DNA from: Ravibacter sp964562455
GTDB lineage: Bacteria > Bacteroidota > Bacteroidia > Cytophagales > Spirosomataceae
Reading direction: 5' to 3'
Length of the DNA: 64,000 nucleotides
Assembly (NCBI GenBank): GCA_964562455.1
Contig: CAZLTN010000012.1
Coordinates: 1 to 64,000, forward strand
The notes beneath the pieces are model-generated. The model did no database searches. It saw only the letters and a program-made list of their open reading frames with translations, and was not told the DNA's origin. Below, in pieces: positions 7,586 to 15,562 of the stretch. The number at the start of each line of letters is the position of its first letter. Position 1 is the first letter of the stretch. The position numbers and the translations under genes were made by a program.

Positions 7586-7987
7586 ATGGCTGCGATCTCA
7601 CAAGGTATCTCGGACTACAATAGCTCACAAACGCCGGAATACAGGGCCATCTGCGAATTGCTCGCCGGGGAAATCACCGCACACCTGCCGGAAGCCGAAA
7701 ACAAAATCTGGCACGGCCACCCCGTCTGGTTTCTCGATGGCAACCCTGTTGCAGGATACAGCAAACAGAAACAAGGATTGCGGCTGATGTTCTGGAGCGG
7801 AGCCGACTTCCGGGAAGAGCAACTGGACACAAAGGGTGTAAAATTCAAAGACGCCTCTGTTTTTTATAACTCAGTTGATGAAATCAATACCGGAGATTTA
7901 AAACGGTGGCTCGAAAAATCGCGGGAGATACAGTGGGACTACAAAAACATCGTGAAGCGAAAAGGGGTGTTGGAGCGACTGAAATGA
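7586..7987 (+). CDS. DUF1801 domain protein, second copy
   Basis: 133-residue DUF1801 protein, clearly divergent from the copy at 5520-5939. The family core is visible as AENKIWHGHPVWFLDGNPVAGYSKQKQGLRLMFWSGADF and a helical C-terminus rich in basic residues (SREIQWDYKNIVKRKG). It lies 8 bases after the SRPBCC gene, and its stop overlaps the next start in an ATGA arrangement (7984-7987), which points to coupled translation. SRPBCC plus DUF1801 pairs are common in Bacteroidota; the shared task is not known. Confidence 0.85.
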   Translation: MAAISQGISDYNSSQTPEYRAICELLAGEITAHLPEAENKIWHGHPVWFLDGNPVAGYSKQKQGLRLMFWSGADFREEQLDTKGVKFKDASVFYNSVDEINTGDLKRWLEKSREIQWDYKNIVKRKGVLERLK

Positions 7988-8520
7988 AAAAAATATTTGT
8001 AATAAACGGGAGTGCAAGCGCAAATTCGTCAAACCGGAAAATCATTGACTACTTTGCAGACCTGACAAAAGGTATTTTCGATGTGGTAATTTTCAACGAT
8101 CTGAAAACCCTGCCGCATTTCGATCCCGAACTTTCAGTTGTCAACACACCAAAGGCTATTCTCGACCTTAGAAACAGCATTCAAAATGCAGACGGTATTT
8201 TAATCTGTACGCCAGAATATGTTTTTAGCATCCCGAGTGGTCTTAAAAATGCTATAGAATGGTGCATTTCCACAAACATATTTTCAGATAAGCCTGCAGG
8301 TCTTATAACAGCATCGGCTAATGGTGAAAAAGGGCATGAAGAACTGCAGTTAATAATGAAAACGGTTATGACGAGCTTTATACCGGAAACAACACTGCTG
8401 ATCCAGGGCGTAAAAGGCAAATTCGGTACCCACGGCCACCCTATCGACTCCAAAACGAAGGATGACCTTATAAAATTTACAGATGCTTTTAAGAGGCTGA
8501 CGGAAAACGGACGGTGCTGA
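7984..8520 (+). CDS. NADPH-dependent FMN reductase family protein
   Basis: 178-residue flavodoxin-fold reductase. The phosphate-binding loop INGSASANSSNRKIIDYF lies at the N-terminus, and the conserved loop ICTPEYVFSIPSGLKNAIEW near residues 75-95 is the typical (T)PEY...P..LKNAIDW signature of the NADPH-dependent FMN reductase family (azoreductase/chromate reductase relatives). The frame is open upstream to 7906, but the ATG at 7984 directly precedes the first beta strand and overlaps the stop of the DUF1801 gene, so it is the credible start. It is last in the SRPBCC-DUF1801-reductase run. Natural electron acceptor unknown. Confidence 0.88.
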   Translation: MKKIFVINGSASANSSNRKIIDYFADLTKGIFDVVIFNDLKTLPHFDPELSVVNTPKAILDLRNSIQNADGILICTPEYVFSIPSGLKNAIEWCISTNIFSDKPAGLITASANGEKGHEELQLIMKTVMTSFIPETTLLIQGVKGKFGTHGHPIDSKTKDDLIKFTDAFKRLTENGRC

Positions 8521-8612
8521 AGGATTACCGGCTTCCTCTTTTGATTAATTTTTTAAATTAGCAAACAGATACGCCAGGGCTGATTTTAGTTCATATTTAC
8601 TCCTGTTAAAAC

Positions 8613-9314
8613 ATGCCGGAACCATTTAAAGATCTGTTGTTGGCAGGACAAGCCTGGTCGTTTCTCGGCGAGGTCGCGCTAAGAAGCGCTTTAAGTTTCA
8701 TACTTGTCCTGGTTGCGCTGAAATGTACCGGCAAACGGGGCATCAGGCAGCTTACACTTTTTGAGCTGGTTATCATCCTTACCCTGGGATCGGCGGCAGG
8801 CGACGTCGCTTTTTACAAAGAAGTCGGCCTTCTTCCTGTTGTTTTCACACTGGCAACCATTATCCTGGTATACCGTCTCACCACTTACCTGATTCTGAAA
8901 TGGCCCCGGCTTGAGCGCCTTATTGAGGGAGAAGCGGTTAATATCATAGAAGACGGCCGCTTTACCGACTTTTTTGTTAGCGAAAGCATCTCTTCTGACG
9001 AATTCTTCATGGAGCTGCGCATCAGGGGTGTAGAACACCTGGGCCAGGTCAGGCGCGCTATTCTGGAAGTCAACGGAGACGTCAGCGTTTTCCGCCAACC
9101 CGGGAAAGATGTCAGGCCGGGATTGGATATCTGCCCTGAAAAGTTCAGAAAGAAATACAGTACAGTCCCGTTTCCCGGCCTGTTTTCGTGTATCGGTTGC
9201 GGCTACACAGGCCGGTACGACGGCAATGATGTTTTTGGTTGTCCTGAATGTGGTTGTAGAACGTGCGCGGAAGCATCCGACAGGTTTTGCCCGGAAAACG
9301 GAAACGACGATTGA
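8613..9314 (+). CDS. DUF421 (YetF-like) membrane protein with C-terminal zinc ribbon
   Basis: 233 residues. The N-terminal third has three membrane helices (about 25-40, 48-66 and 72-90), followed by the conserved DUF421 cytoplasmic domain with the segment YLILKWPRLERLIEG and the family's SxSxDEFFMELRIRGVEHLGQVRRAILEVNGDVSVF region, as in Bacillus YetF-type proteins. After about residue 190 there is an extension with seven cysteines, including CIGCGYTG and CPECGCRTC, that looks like a zinc ribbon. DUF421 proteins usually end near the conserved domain, so the metal-binding tail is worth noting. A membrane-bound regulatory or stress role is possible but unproven. Confidence 0.85.
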   Translation: MPEPFKDLLLAGQAWSFLGEVALRSALSFILVLVALKCTGKRGIRQLTLFELVIILTLGSAAGDVAFYKEVGLLPVVFTLATIILVYRLTTYLILKWPRLERLIEGEAVNIIEDGRFTDFFVSESISSDEFFMELRIRGVEHLGQVRRAILEVNGDVSVFRQPGKDVRPGLDICPEKFRKKYSTVPFPGLFSCIGCGYTGRYDGNDVFGCPECGCRTCAEASDRFCPENGNDD

Positions 9315-9357
9315 GACCGCTCCCTGTGGATGAAGCCGGCTCCTGCATGCATGCGGT

Positions 9358-9576
9358 TTACTTTTTTTTCCTGCCGCCTGCAGTCTTTTTTTTACCGGTA
9401 CTTCCCGATGCCGGAGGTACTTTGTAGCCTTTTTCCCTCGCTTCGGAAATACCGATTGCTACAGCCTGCTTGTTGTCTGTTACCTTTTCGCCGCTGCTGC
9501 TGTACAGCTTCCCGGCTTTCTTCTTACGCATGATCCGCCCTATCAGTTCCTGCGCCTTTTTCGAATACTTTTTCAT
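9358..9576 (-). CDS. Small lysine-rich DUF6496-like protein
   Basis: 72 residues. The central segment SSSGEKVTDNKQAVAIGISEAREKGYKVPP resembles DUF6496-type small proteins, which combine a KQAIAIGISEAR-like helix with lysine-rich ends. The C-terminus is a Lys/Gly/Arg tail (TGKKKTAGGRKKK) reminiscent of nucleic-acid-binding tails. It lies 13 bases downstream of an SDR stress-type dehydrogenase on the same strand, so the two are probably co-transcribed. Function is unknown; DNA or RNA binding is a guess from charge. Confidence 0.7.
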   Translation of the reverse strand: MKKYSKKAQELIGRIMRKKKAGKLYSSSGEKVTDNKQAVAIGISEAREKGYKVPPASGSTGKKKTAGGRKKK

Positions 9577-9589
9577 CTTTCAGGTGGTT

Positions 9590-10462
9590 TCAGGTGTTAA
9601 CGACTACCCCACCGTTCGGATGCAGTGTCTGCCCGGTAAAATAGCTGGAGTCATCGGTCGCCAGGAAAAGGTATGCCGTCGCCGCTTCATGCGGTTGCCC
9701 GGCGCGCCCCATGGGTACGTCTTTTCCGAAGCTCGCAACTTCTTCAGCATCGAAGCTGGCCGGGATAAGCGGCGTCCATATAGGTCCCGGCGCTACGGCA
9801 TTTACGCGTATTCCTCTTTTTATCAATGCTGTCGACAATGATCGTGTAAAGGAAATCAACGCTCCTTTTGTTGCGGCATAGTCCATCAGCCTCTCGCTTC
9901 CCCTGAAAGCAGTAATAGACGAAGAGTTGATGATACTGCCTCCGGCTTCCATATGGGGCAGCGCGGCGCGCGTCAGGTAAAACGGCGCGAATACATTGAT
10001 CCGGAACGTCAGCTCGAGCTGCTCGCTGGTAATCTTTTCAAGAGAATCTTTCGGAAACTGGACCGCGGCATTATTTACCAGAATGTCGATTTTCCCGAAT
10101 TTTTCGACGGTATTTTCCACTACGCGCCTGCAAAACGCTTCCTCGCTCAGGTCTCCCGAAATCAGCAACACGTCGCTTCCCCGCGCCCTGAGCTCACTTT
10201 CGGTTTCCCGGGCATCTTCATGCTCATTATAATATACAATAACGAGGTCGGCGCCTTCATCGGCAAAAAGAAGTGCAGCACCTTTTCCTATCCCGCTGTC
10301 GCCACCGGTAATAACAGCTATCTTCCCGCTTAGCTTTCCGCGCCTGCCGTACACACGCGGCTCGGTATCAGGGGGCGGGACCATTTCGGTTTGTAGCCCG
10401 GGTTGCGAGTGTTGGGTTTGCGGAGGAAACGATTCTACGGGGATTTTTTCTGAGCTTTCCAT
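9590..10462 (-). CDS. SDR oxidoreductase, general-stress (YdaD/YhdF-like) type
   Basis: 290-residue short-chain dehydrogenase with the extended proline-rich N-terminus typical of Bacillus general-stress SDRs. The cofactor loop VITGGDSGIGKGAA is near residues 50-63, the NNAA motif near 130, and the catalytic Ser-Tyr-Lys set in SSSITAFRGSERLMDYAATKG. The C-terminal motif GPIWTPLIPASF matches the group. It is an NAD(P)-dependent oxidoreductase with an undefined alcohol or sugar substrate. It leads a two-gene unit with the small lysine-rich protein downstream. Family is certain, substrate is not. Confidence 0.92.
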   Translation of the reverse strand: MESSEKIPVESFPPQTQHSQPGLQTEMVPPPDTEPRVYGRRGKLSGKIAVITGGDSGIGKGAALLFADEGADLVIVYYNEHEDARETESELRARGSDVLLISGDLSEEAFCRRVVENTVEKFGKIDILVNNAAVQFPKDSLEKITSEQLELTFRINVFAPFYLTRAALPHMEAGGSIINSSSITAFRGSERLMDYAATKGALISFTRSLSTALIKRGIRVNAVAPGPIWTPLIPASFDAEEVASFGKDVPMGRAGQPHEAATAYLFLATDDSSYFTGQTLHPNGGVVVNT

Positions 10463-10717
10463 AGTAAGGTATCGGTTTGGTAAAATGGTAATGCAAATGA
10501 CCGGTACTGCAAAAAAAACCGTGCTTCACTACTTATATTACGACTGCGCCCCTCTCCTTTTCCCGACCCGGGCAATATCCGGCACTCCGCACACGGCAGA
10601 GGTTTGTAGAACCATGCGGGAATTCGTATCATCTTGTGTAATAAACTCCTGATAAGTCCACACCCGGTCTTGTATTTATTGGGCAATAATATTGTTAAAT
10701 TAGGTCGCTGATTATCC

Positions 10718-10725
10718 TATCTTGC
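10718..10725 (+). promoter_or_regulatory. TATCTTGC box upstream of the DUF4199 gene
   Basis: TATCTTGC lies 20 bases before the ATG at 10745. It resembles the TAnnTTTG -7 element with one change. The same octamer occurs just before the reductase gene at 58948 and on the minus strand upstream of the sigma factor at 27806-28363. No convincing -33 TTG at 19-21 bases is seen. Confidence 0.4.
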
Positions 10726-10744
10726 ACCTGAACACCCGATAACT

Positions 10745-11227
10745 ATGAAAAACATTGCGATCGAAGTCAAATGGGCCGTCATCTTTTCGGGGATGACCCT
10801 GCTATGGATGGTTCTGGAAAAGCTGTCCGGATTGCACGGAAAGTACATCGATTACCATCTTTATCTCACCAACCTCTTTGCCATCCCTGCTATATGGGTG
10901 ATGGTACTGGCGCTGAAGGATAAAAAGAAGAACTTTTACGGCGGACAAATCAGCTATGGGGAGGGGTTGATTTCCGGGATTATTCTCTCATTGATCATTG
11001 CGCTGATCAGTCCGCTTACACAGTGGGTTACTTCGTACGTCATCACTCCCGAATATTTTCCGAATGTAATAAAGCGCTCTGTAGAACTAGGCTATTACAA
11101 AACAACCGCCGAAGCAGAAGCCAATTTCAACTATCCCAATTATGCTAAACAGGGAGCTATCGGAGCTTTCGTTATGGGCGTAATAACCAGCGCAATTGCC
11201 ATGATTTTTATACGGACAAAAAAATGA
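10745..11227 (+). CDS. DUF4199 membrane protein
   Basis: 160-residue inner-membrane protein of the DUF4199 family, found mostly in Bacteroidota. Four hydrophobic helices are visible (about 10-28, 39-57, 75-98 and 136-155), with the family motif YGGQISYGEGLISGIILSL between helices two and three. No catalytic residues are known for the family. The downstream DUF1569 gene overlaps by 4 bases (ATGA, 11224-11227), so the two are translationally coupled. Role unknown. Confidence 0.88.
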   Translation: MKNIAIEVKWAVIFSGMTLLWMVLEKLSGLHGKYIDYHLYLTNLFAIPAIWVMVLALKDKKKNFYGGQISYGEGLISGIILSLIIALISPLTQWVTSYVITPEYFPNVIKRSVELGYYKTTAEAEANFNYPNYAKQGAIGAFVMGVITSAIAMIFIRTKK

Positions 11228-11676
11228 AGAACATATTTACCCGCGAAGTAACTGCTGAAGTAATAGATCGTATCAATAACCTGAGTCCTGCCTCTCAGCC
11301 CCTTTGGGGGAAAATGAACGTCGGGCAGATGCTCGCCCATTGTTGCGTCACCTATGAGTTTGTATACGACAACAAGTACCCGAAACCCAATGCTTTTAAA
11401 AAATTTCTACTCAAATTGTTTGTCAAAAAAACTGTTGTAGGCGAGCAGCCGTATAAAAAGAATAGCATGACCGCTCCCGAATTTCTTATCACCGACACGA
11501 GAGACTTCGGGAAAGAGAAAAAGCGCCTGATCGACTACATCACGAGGACACAGCAATCAGGCGAAGATTATTTCGACGGCAAAGAGTCACATTCGTTCGG
11601 CCCTCTGACAAAGGAGGAATGGAACATCCTGTTTTATAAGCATCTTGACCATCACTTAACCCAATTCGGAGTCTAG
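11224..11676 (+). CDS. DUF1569 protein (DinB-like fold)
   Basis: 150-residue soluble protein of the DUF1569 family, distantly related to the DinB/YfiT four-helix metalloprotein fold. Visible landmarks are WGKMNVGQMLAHCCVTYEF, which carries the His that aligns with the DinB-type metal ligand, the central FVKKTVVGEQPYKKNSMTAPEF, and the C-terminal LFYKHLDHHLTQFGV with two further His residues. This three-His pattern would allow metal binding. It starts within the stop codon region of the DUF4199 gene. Physiological role is not known. Confidence 0.88.
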   Translation: MKNIFTREVTAEVIDRINNLSPASQPLWGKMNVGQMLAHCCVTYEFVYDNKYPKPNAFKKFLLKLFVKKTVVGEQPYKKNSMTAPEFLITDTRDFGKEKKRLIDYITRTQQSGEDYFDGKESHSFGPLTKEEWNILFYKHLDHHLTQFGV

Positions 11677-11769
11677 CGTCCTGCAAGGACGCCACGTTCA
11701 TATCCGCGGATGCAGTGCAGCGAAATCCGCGGGACCGGGACCGGAACCGGGGGTAGAACCCCGAACAGG

Positions 11770-13032
11770 TCAGCTCCCGAACAGGAAGTATGCCAACACC
11801 AGCGTGATAAGTATATTGAAAGTCTGGGCAGTCACAAAGGCGTACAACGGCTTCTTATTGTCCTGGCTGAACAGTTCCGAGAATTTCGTTTCGAGGCCTA
11901 TGCTGGTAAATGCCAGGGCAAACCACAACCCCTGAACACTCTTGATCCAGCCTTTTACGCTTGAAACCGTTTCTTCGTCCAGCAAAAACGAAAAAATCAG
12001 CGAAGCTGCCAGGAAGCCGATAACAAACTTGGGGAAACGCTCCCAGATGACACCGAGAGTAGGCTTTTCCACATGTCCGTTGGAATTGGCAGCGGATTTG
12101 GAATAGGTCCAGTAAATGCTGATGGCAAAAGCTGCCAATCCGAGGAGGACGTTTTGAGAAAATTTAACTATCGTGCTGATTTTCAGCGCCTCCTCTCCTA
12201 CCAGGGTTCCGGAAGCTACAACCGCACCGCTCGTATCGATGCTTCCGCCCAGCCATGCCCCCGTGACCGCCTCAGAAAGGCCGAGATAGCTGGCGATCAT
12301 CGGCATAAAGATCATCATCGGGATAGCGGTGATCAGTACCATCGAAATGACATAAGACAGTTTCTTCGAATCTCCCTCAATCGCTCCCGATGTAGCGATA
12401 GCCGCAGACACTCCGCAAATAGAGACGGCGCTCGAAATCATCAGCGCCATGTCTTCGTCTACCTTCAGCTTTTTACATACCCAGAAAGCAAAATACCATA
12501 CCGAAAAAACCACAACCAGCGACTGGATCAGCCCGAGGGTTCCGGCTTTGAGGATGTCAGAGAATATTATGGTCGTTCCCAGCAGGATAAGACCTACTTT
12601 CACAAAAAGCTCCGTTGAAAGCGCAGCTTTGAGCCATTCCGGTACAAAAAGGAAATTCCTGATAAAAAGCCCCAACGCAAGACTGATAATAACTGCTTCA
12701 AGATTCAGGTCGTTAACGGCCTTGCTGCCCGCTATAATCAGCGCTATCGCCGTCAGTACATAAATAATCGGGAAGCCCTTTATAACCGGTGTTATAGGGT
12801 CTCCTTTCAACCAGTACCCCAACACGGTAAGCACATAGACGAGCACAAACTGCATCAGGATTTTACCCAGATTACCGGAAGACAAAACAGAATCCGTTAG
12901 CTCGGCCATACCGGCCCATTTGTAAGAAGGCGCTGCAAACTGGATCCCGCCCAGGAAAAGAAATATAATCAGGAAGCCCAGGACCAGGGAAGTCCAGTCT
13001 TCTGTCAGCTTGAAAGAGGATTTTTGAGACAT
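11770..13032 (-). CDS. YeiH/UPF0324 family putative sulfate exporter
   Basis: 420-residue polytopic membrane protein with about ten hydrophobic helices. Family landmarks are AGSKAVNDLNLEAVIISLALGLFIRN, KVGLILLGTTIIFSDILKAG, the SICGVSAAIATSGAI segment, and the GGSIDTSGAVVASGTL motif, all typical of YeiH-like proteins. The family is annotated as putative sulfate exporters, based on a few members such as those working with taurine metabolism; the substrate here is not shown. It is convergent with the DUF1569 gene and sits 69 bases after the phosphopantetheinyl transferase gene on the same strand. Confidence 0.9.
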   Translation of the reverse strand: MSQKSSFKLTEDWTSLVLGFLIIFLFLGGIQFAAPSYKWAGMAELTDSVLSSGNLGKILMQFVLVYVLTVLGYWLKGDPITPVIKGFPIIYVLTAIALIIAGSKAVNDLNLEAVIISLALGLFIRNFLFVPEWLKAALSTELFVKVGLILLGTTIIFSDILKAGTLGLIQSLVVVFSVWYFAFWVCKKLKVDEDMALMISSAVSICGVSAAIATSGAIEGDSKKLSYVISMVLITAIPMMIFMPMIASYLGLSEAVTGAWLGGSIDTSGAVVASGTLVGEEALKISTIVKFSQNVLLGLAAFAISIYWTYSKSAANSNGHVEKPTLGVIWERFPKFVIGFLAASLIFSFLLDEETVSSVKGWIKSVQGLWFALAFTSIGLETKFSELFSQDNKKPLYAFVTAQTFNILITLVLAYFLFGS

Positions 13033-13100
13033 AGTAAATAATAAAGCTTATAAAAGAACGCGAAAACACAAATGTAAAATTTTCAGGGAATAATGAACAA

Positions 13101-13736
13101 TCAGGCCCCGGTAACTACAAGAATATAGTCACTCTCCAGCCAGTACGACAAAGTCACGGCACGTGCTTCCGGTCCGCCGGTAATCCCGGCTCTCAGCCTG
13201 CCTCTTGTGGAAAAACGGAAAGATTCGATCGAAAAATGATCTCTTAAGTTAAGCTGCACATTGCCGGCATATTTAAAAAGCGCCTCTTTTGCCGACCAGT
13301 AGACGTGCAGTTTTTCTACCGGATCGTCCGCTGTTAGCTGCTGTTGCTCGCCATCGTTCAAAAAGTAGCCTTTTGCTTTTAATAATGACTTTCTCGGTAA
13401 AACTTCGATGTCCACTCCAACCTGCTTTTCTGTAGAAACCGCCACCGCCACATAATTTCCCGAGTGCGAAACCGAAACCTGCAAGGAGCCGCCCGGGATA
13501 AAAGGTCGTCCGTCTGGCAAATAACAAATGGGGAGCCGTTCTCCAAGCATGTGCGCAAGCAGCATCCTGGCAGCCAGGAACTGTTTTTGCTTCTGAGGGC
13601 CGGGACGCCTCTGCAGCTCATCCTCCTCTACGGCAGTAAGGGCCTGAGCTGGAAGCAGGTATTCCAACGATTCTGAGATGTCCCAAATCCCCAGGATCGT
13701 ACCATCATCCAGTTTCCTCTCCGAAGCTAACGGCAT
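13101..13736 (-). CDS. 4'-phosphopantetheinyl transferase superfamily protein
   Basis: 211-residue Sfp-type enzyme that transfers the phosphopantetheine arm from coenzyme A to a carrier-protein serine. Motifs seen are the substrate-binding LPDGRPFI and VSVSHSGNYVAVAV, the metal-binding GVDIE, and WSAKEALFKYAG carrying the catalytic Glu and Lys. Length fits the Sfp/HetI type rather than the short AcpS type. No polyketide or peptide synthetase gene is in the window, so the target could be the fatty-acid carrier protein or a distant pathway. Confidence 0.92.
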   Translation of the reverse strand: MPLASERKLDDGTILGIWDISESLEYLLPAQALTAVEEDELQRRPGPQKQKQFLAARMLLAHMLGERLPICYLPDGRPFIPGGSLQVSVSHSGNYVAVAVSTEKQVGVDIEVLPRKSLLKAKGYFLNDGEQQQLTADDPVEKLHVYWSAKEALFKYAGNVQLNLRDHFSIESFRFSTRGRLRAGITGGPEARAVTLSYWLESDYILVVTGA

Positions 13737-13836
13737 ATTTTCGTTGCGGCTGTTTGTATAAAAAGGCTGTCAGCGATAGGCAATCGGAGATCAGCACATA
13801 TTATCTGGCATCTATTTTACAAAAATACGAACCGGG

Positions 13837-15549
13837 ATGTTCCTGTTTGTATTTAACTTCGTATCCCAATCTTTTTACTCCCTGATGAGCTTACGCCGCA
13901 GCTTCCCGAAATTTCTGCTCAGGCTTTTTGCCGGTTTGGTATTGCTCGCCATCATCCTGATCATATGGTTTAATTCCAGGACGAGCCTTTCTCCGCCCCA
14001 GGTAACCGGCACGCCTATCGATACTGTAAGGACGGAAGTCTCGCCCGGCTACTATCGTATCGGCAATAACTGGCTTCGTAAAAACAGGTACGGGATCTGG
14101 GAAATGTACCTGGAAGGTCCACCCTATGAACGGGGAGTAATTTACGGCCGCCTTGCCAAAGAACTTGTCAATGAGCAGGAAAATGTCTTCGTGGAACAAA
14201 TCCGGAGCATGATCCCGAACGCATCCATACTGAACTGGCTAAAATATTTCGTCGGGTGGTTCAACCGGGACATCGATCAATACATCCCGCAGGAAAACCT
14301 TGAAGAAATATACGGTATATCCCAATCTTTTTCAGACAGCTTCAATTTCATCGGGAAGCCTTACTACAGGGTGCTCAACTATCATGCCGCGCACGATATC
14401 GGCCATGCGCTGACCGATCTGAATATGGTTGGCTGCACTTCCTTTGCAGTAAATAAAGACTTTTCGGCCGATTCTTCGCTGATTATTGGCCGAAACTTCG
14501 ACTTTAATATGGGTGACGGCTTTGCGAGGAACAAGCTGATGCTTTTTATGAAGCCGGACAAAGGATACGCATTTGCGTCGGTCGGCTGGGCGGGATTTAC
14601 GGGGGTAGTTTCGGGCATGAACGAAAAAGGGCTTACCATTACACTCAATGCTGCAAAATCCGACATCCCCTATAAAGCTAAAACCCCGATATCTATCCTC
14701 GCACGGGAAATCCTCCAATACGCAGCCAATATAGAAGAAGCCGTTGCCATAGCCGGCAGCCGCGAAACCTTTGTAAGCGAATCCCTGCTGATAGGCTCGG
14801 CCACCGACGACAGGGCGGTAATTATCGAGAAAACCCCTGCCAGGATGGACGTCTACGATTCCGGGACGTCGCTTACAGTCTGTTCCAATCACTACCAGGG
14901 CCGGCTACTGGGCGCCGAAAAAACCAACCTGGAAAATATCGAAAACAGCGACTCCGGGTATCGATTCAGCCGTATGAAAGAGCTGATCGGCAACAACGTT
15001 CCGCTGGATCTTCAAAACAGTATATCCATATTGAGGAACACGCTCGGCATACACGACGAATTTATCGGCTACGGCAATCCAAAGTCGATCAACCAGTTGC
15101 TCGCTCACCATGGTATAGTCTTCAAACCAGGCGAATACAAGCTCTGGGTCTCGGCCAACCCCTACCAGCTCGGCGCTTTTATAGGATATGACCTGAAAAA
15201 GGTCTTTTCGCCGGTACCCTTTCCTGCAGACTCCAACCTGGTCCTGCCGGCCGATCCTTTCCTGGCGACGAAGGATTACAGAAATTTCGAAGAATTTAAA
15301 AAGACCGCGAACGATATCCGCAAATACCTGATGACCGGGCAAGCCTTTTCGCTTTCAGATGCGGAAGAGCGGCGATTCATAAACAACAACCCGGAAAGCT
15401 ACCTTCCTTACCTTCTGCTGGGAGATTATTACAAAAACCGCAAAGATTGCACCAAGGCGCTGATGTACTATCAGTCGGCGCTGGACAAAGAGCCGTCGTC
15501 TGCAAAAGAAGAAACCGCAATCAAAGAAAAAATGGAAAAATGCCGGTAA
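13837..15549 (+). CDS. C45-type autoproteolytic Ntn hydrolase with C-terminal TPR-like tail
   Basis: 570-residue protein with an N-terminal membrane anchor or signal (about 20-48). The central domain matches the C45/acyl-CoA:6-aminopenicillanate acyltransferase group of N-terminal-nucleophile hydrolases. The landmarks are GPPYERGVIYGRL, then the predicted nucleophile Cys200 in MVGCTSFAV, FNMGDGFA, and GMNEKGLTITLNA. The last 80 residues (SYLPYLLLGDYYKNRKDCTKALMYYQSALDKEP) form a tetratricopeptide-like pair of helices, an uncommon addition. An ATG at 13885 gives a cleaner signal sequence and may be the true start. Autocleavage at Gly199-Cys200 is expected from the family; an amide or peptide substrate is likely. 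Confidence 0.85.
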   Translation: MFLFVFNFVSQSFYSLMSLRRSFPKFLLRLFAGLVLLAIILIIWFNSRTSLSPPQVTGTPIDTVRTEVSPGYYRIGNNWLRKNRYGIWEMYLEGPPYERGVIYGRLAKELVNEQENVFVEQIRSMIPNASILNWLKYFVGWFNRDIDQYIPQENLEEIYGISQSFSDSFNFIGKPYYRVLNYHAAHDIGHALTDLNMVGCTSFAVNKDFSADSSLIIGRNFDFNMGDGFARNKLMLFMKPDKGYAFASVGWAGFTGVVSGMNEKGLTITLNAAKSDIPYKAKTPISILAREILQYAANIEEAVAIAGSRETFVSESLLIGSATDDRAVIIEKTPARMDVYDSGTSLTVCSNHYQGRLLGAEKTNLENIENSDSGYRFSRMKELIGNNVPLDLQNSISILRNTLGIHDEFIGYGNPKSINQLLAHHGIVFKPGEYKLWVSANPYQLGAFIGYDLKKVFSPVPFPADSNLVLPADPFLATKDYRNFEEFKKTANDIRKYLMTGQAFSLSDAEERRFINNNPESYLPYLLLGDYYKNRKDCTKALMYYQSALDKEPSSAKEETAIKEKMEKCR

Positions 15550-15562
15550 AATACCGGATCTG

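Noticed and set aside
10435..10686. 83-codon minus-strand frame upstream of the SDR gene
   Set aside because: It overlaps the SDR start in another frame; a cysteine-containing segment in the middle looks slightly protein-like, but there is no ribosome-binding or conservation evidence.
11676..11692. Hairpin GCGTCCT-GCA-AGGACGC after the DUF1569 gene
   Set aside because: No T-tract follows in either direction, so it was not called as a terminator.
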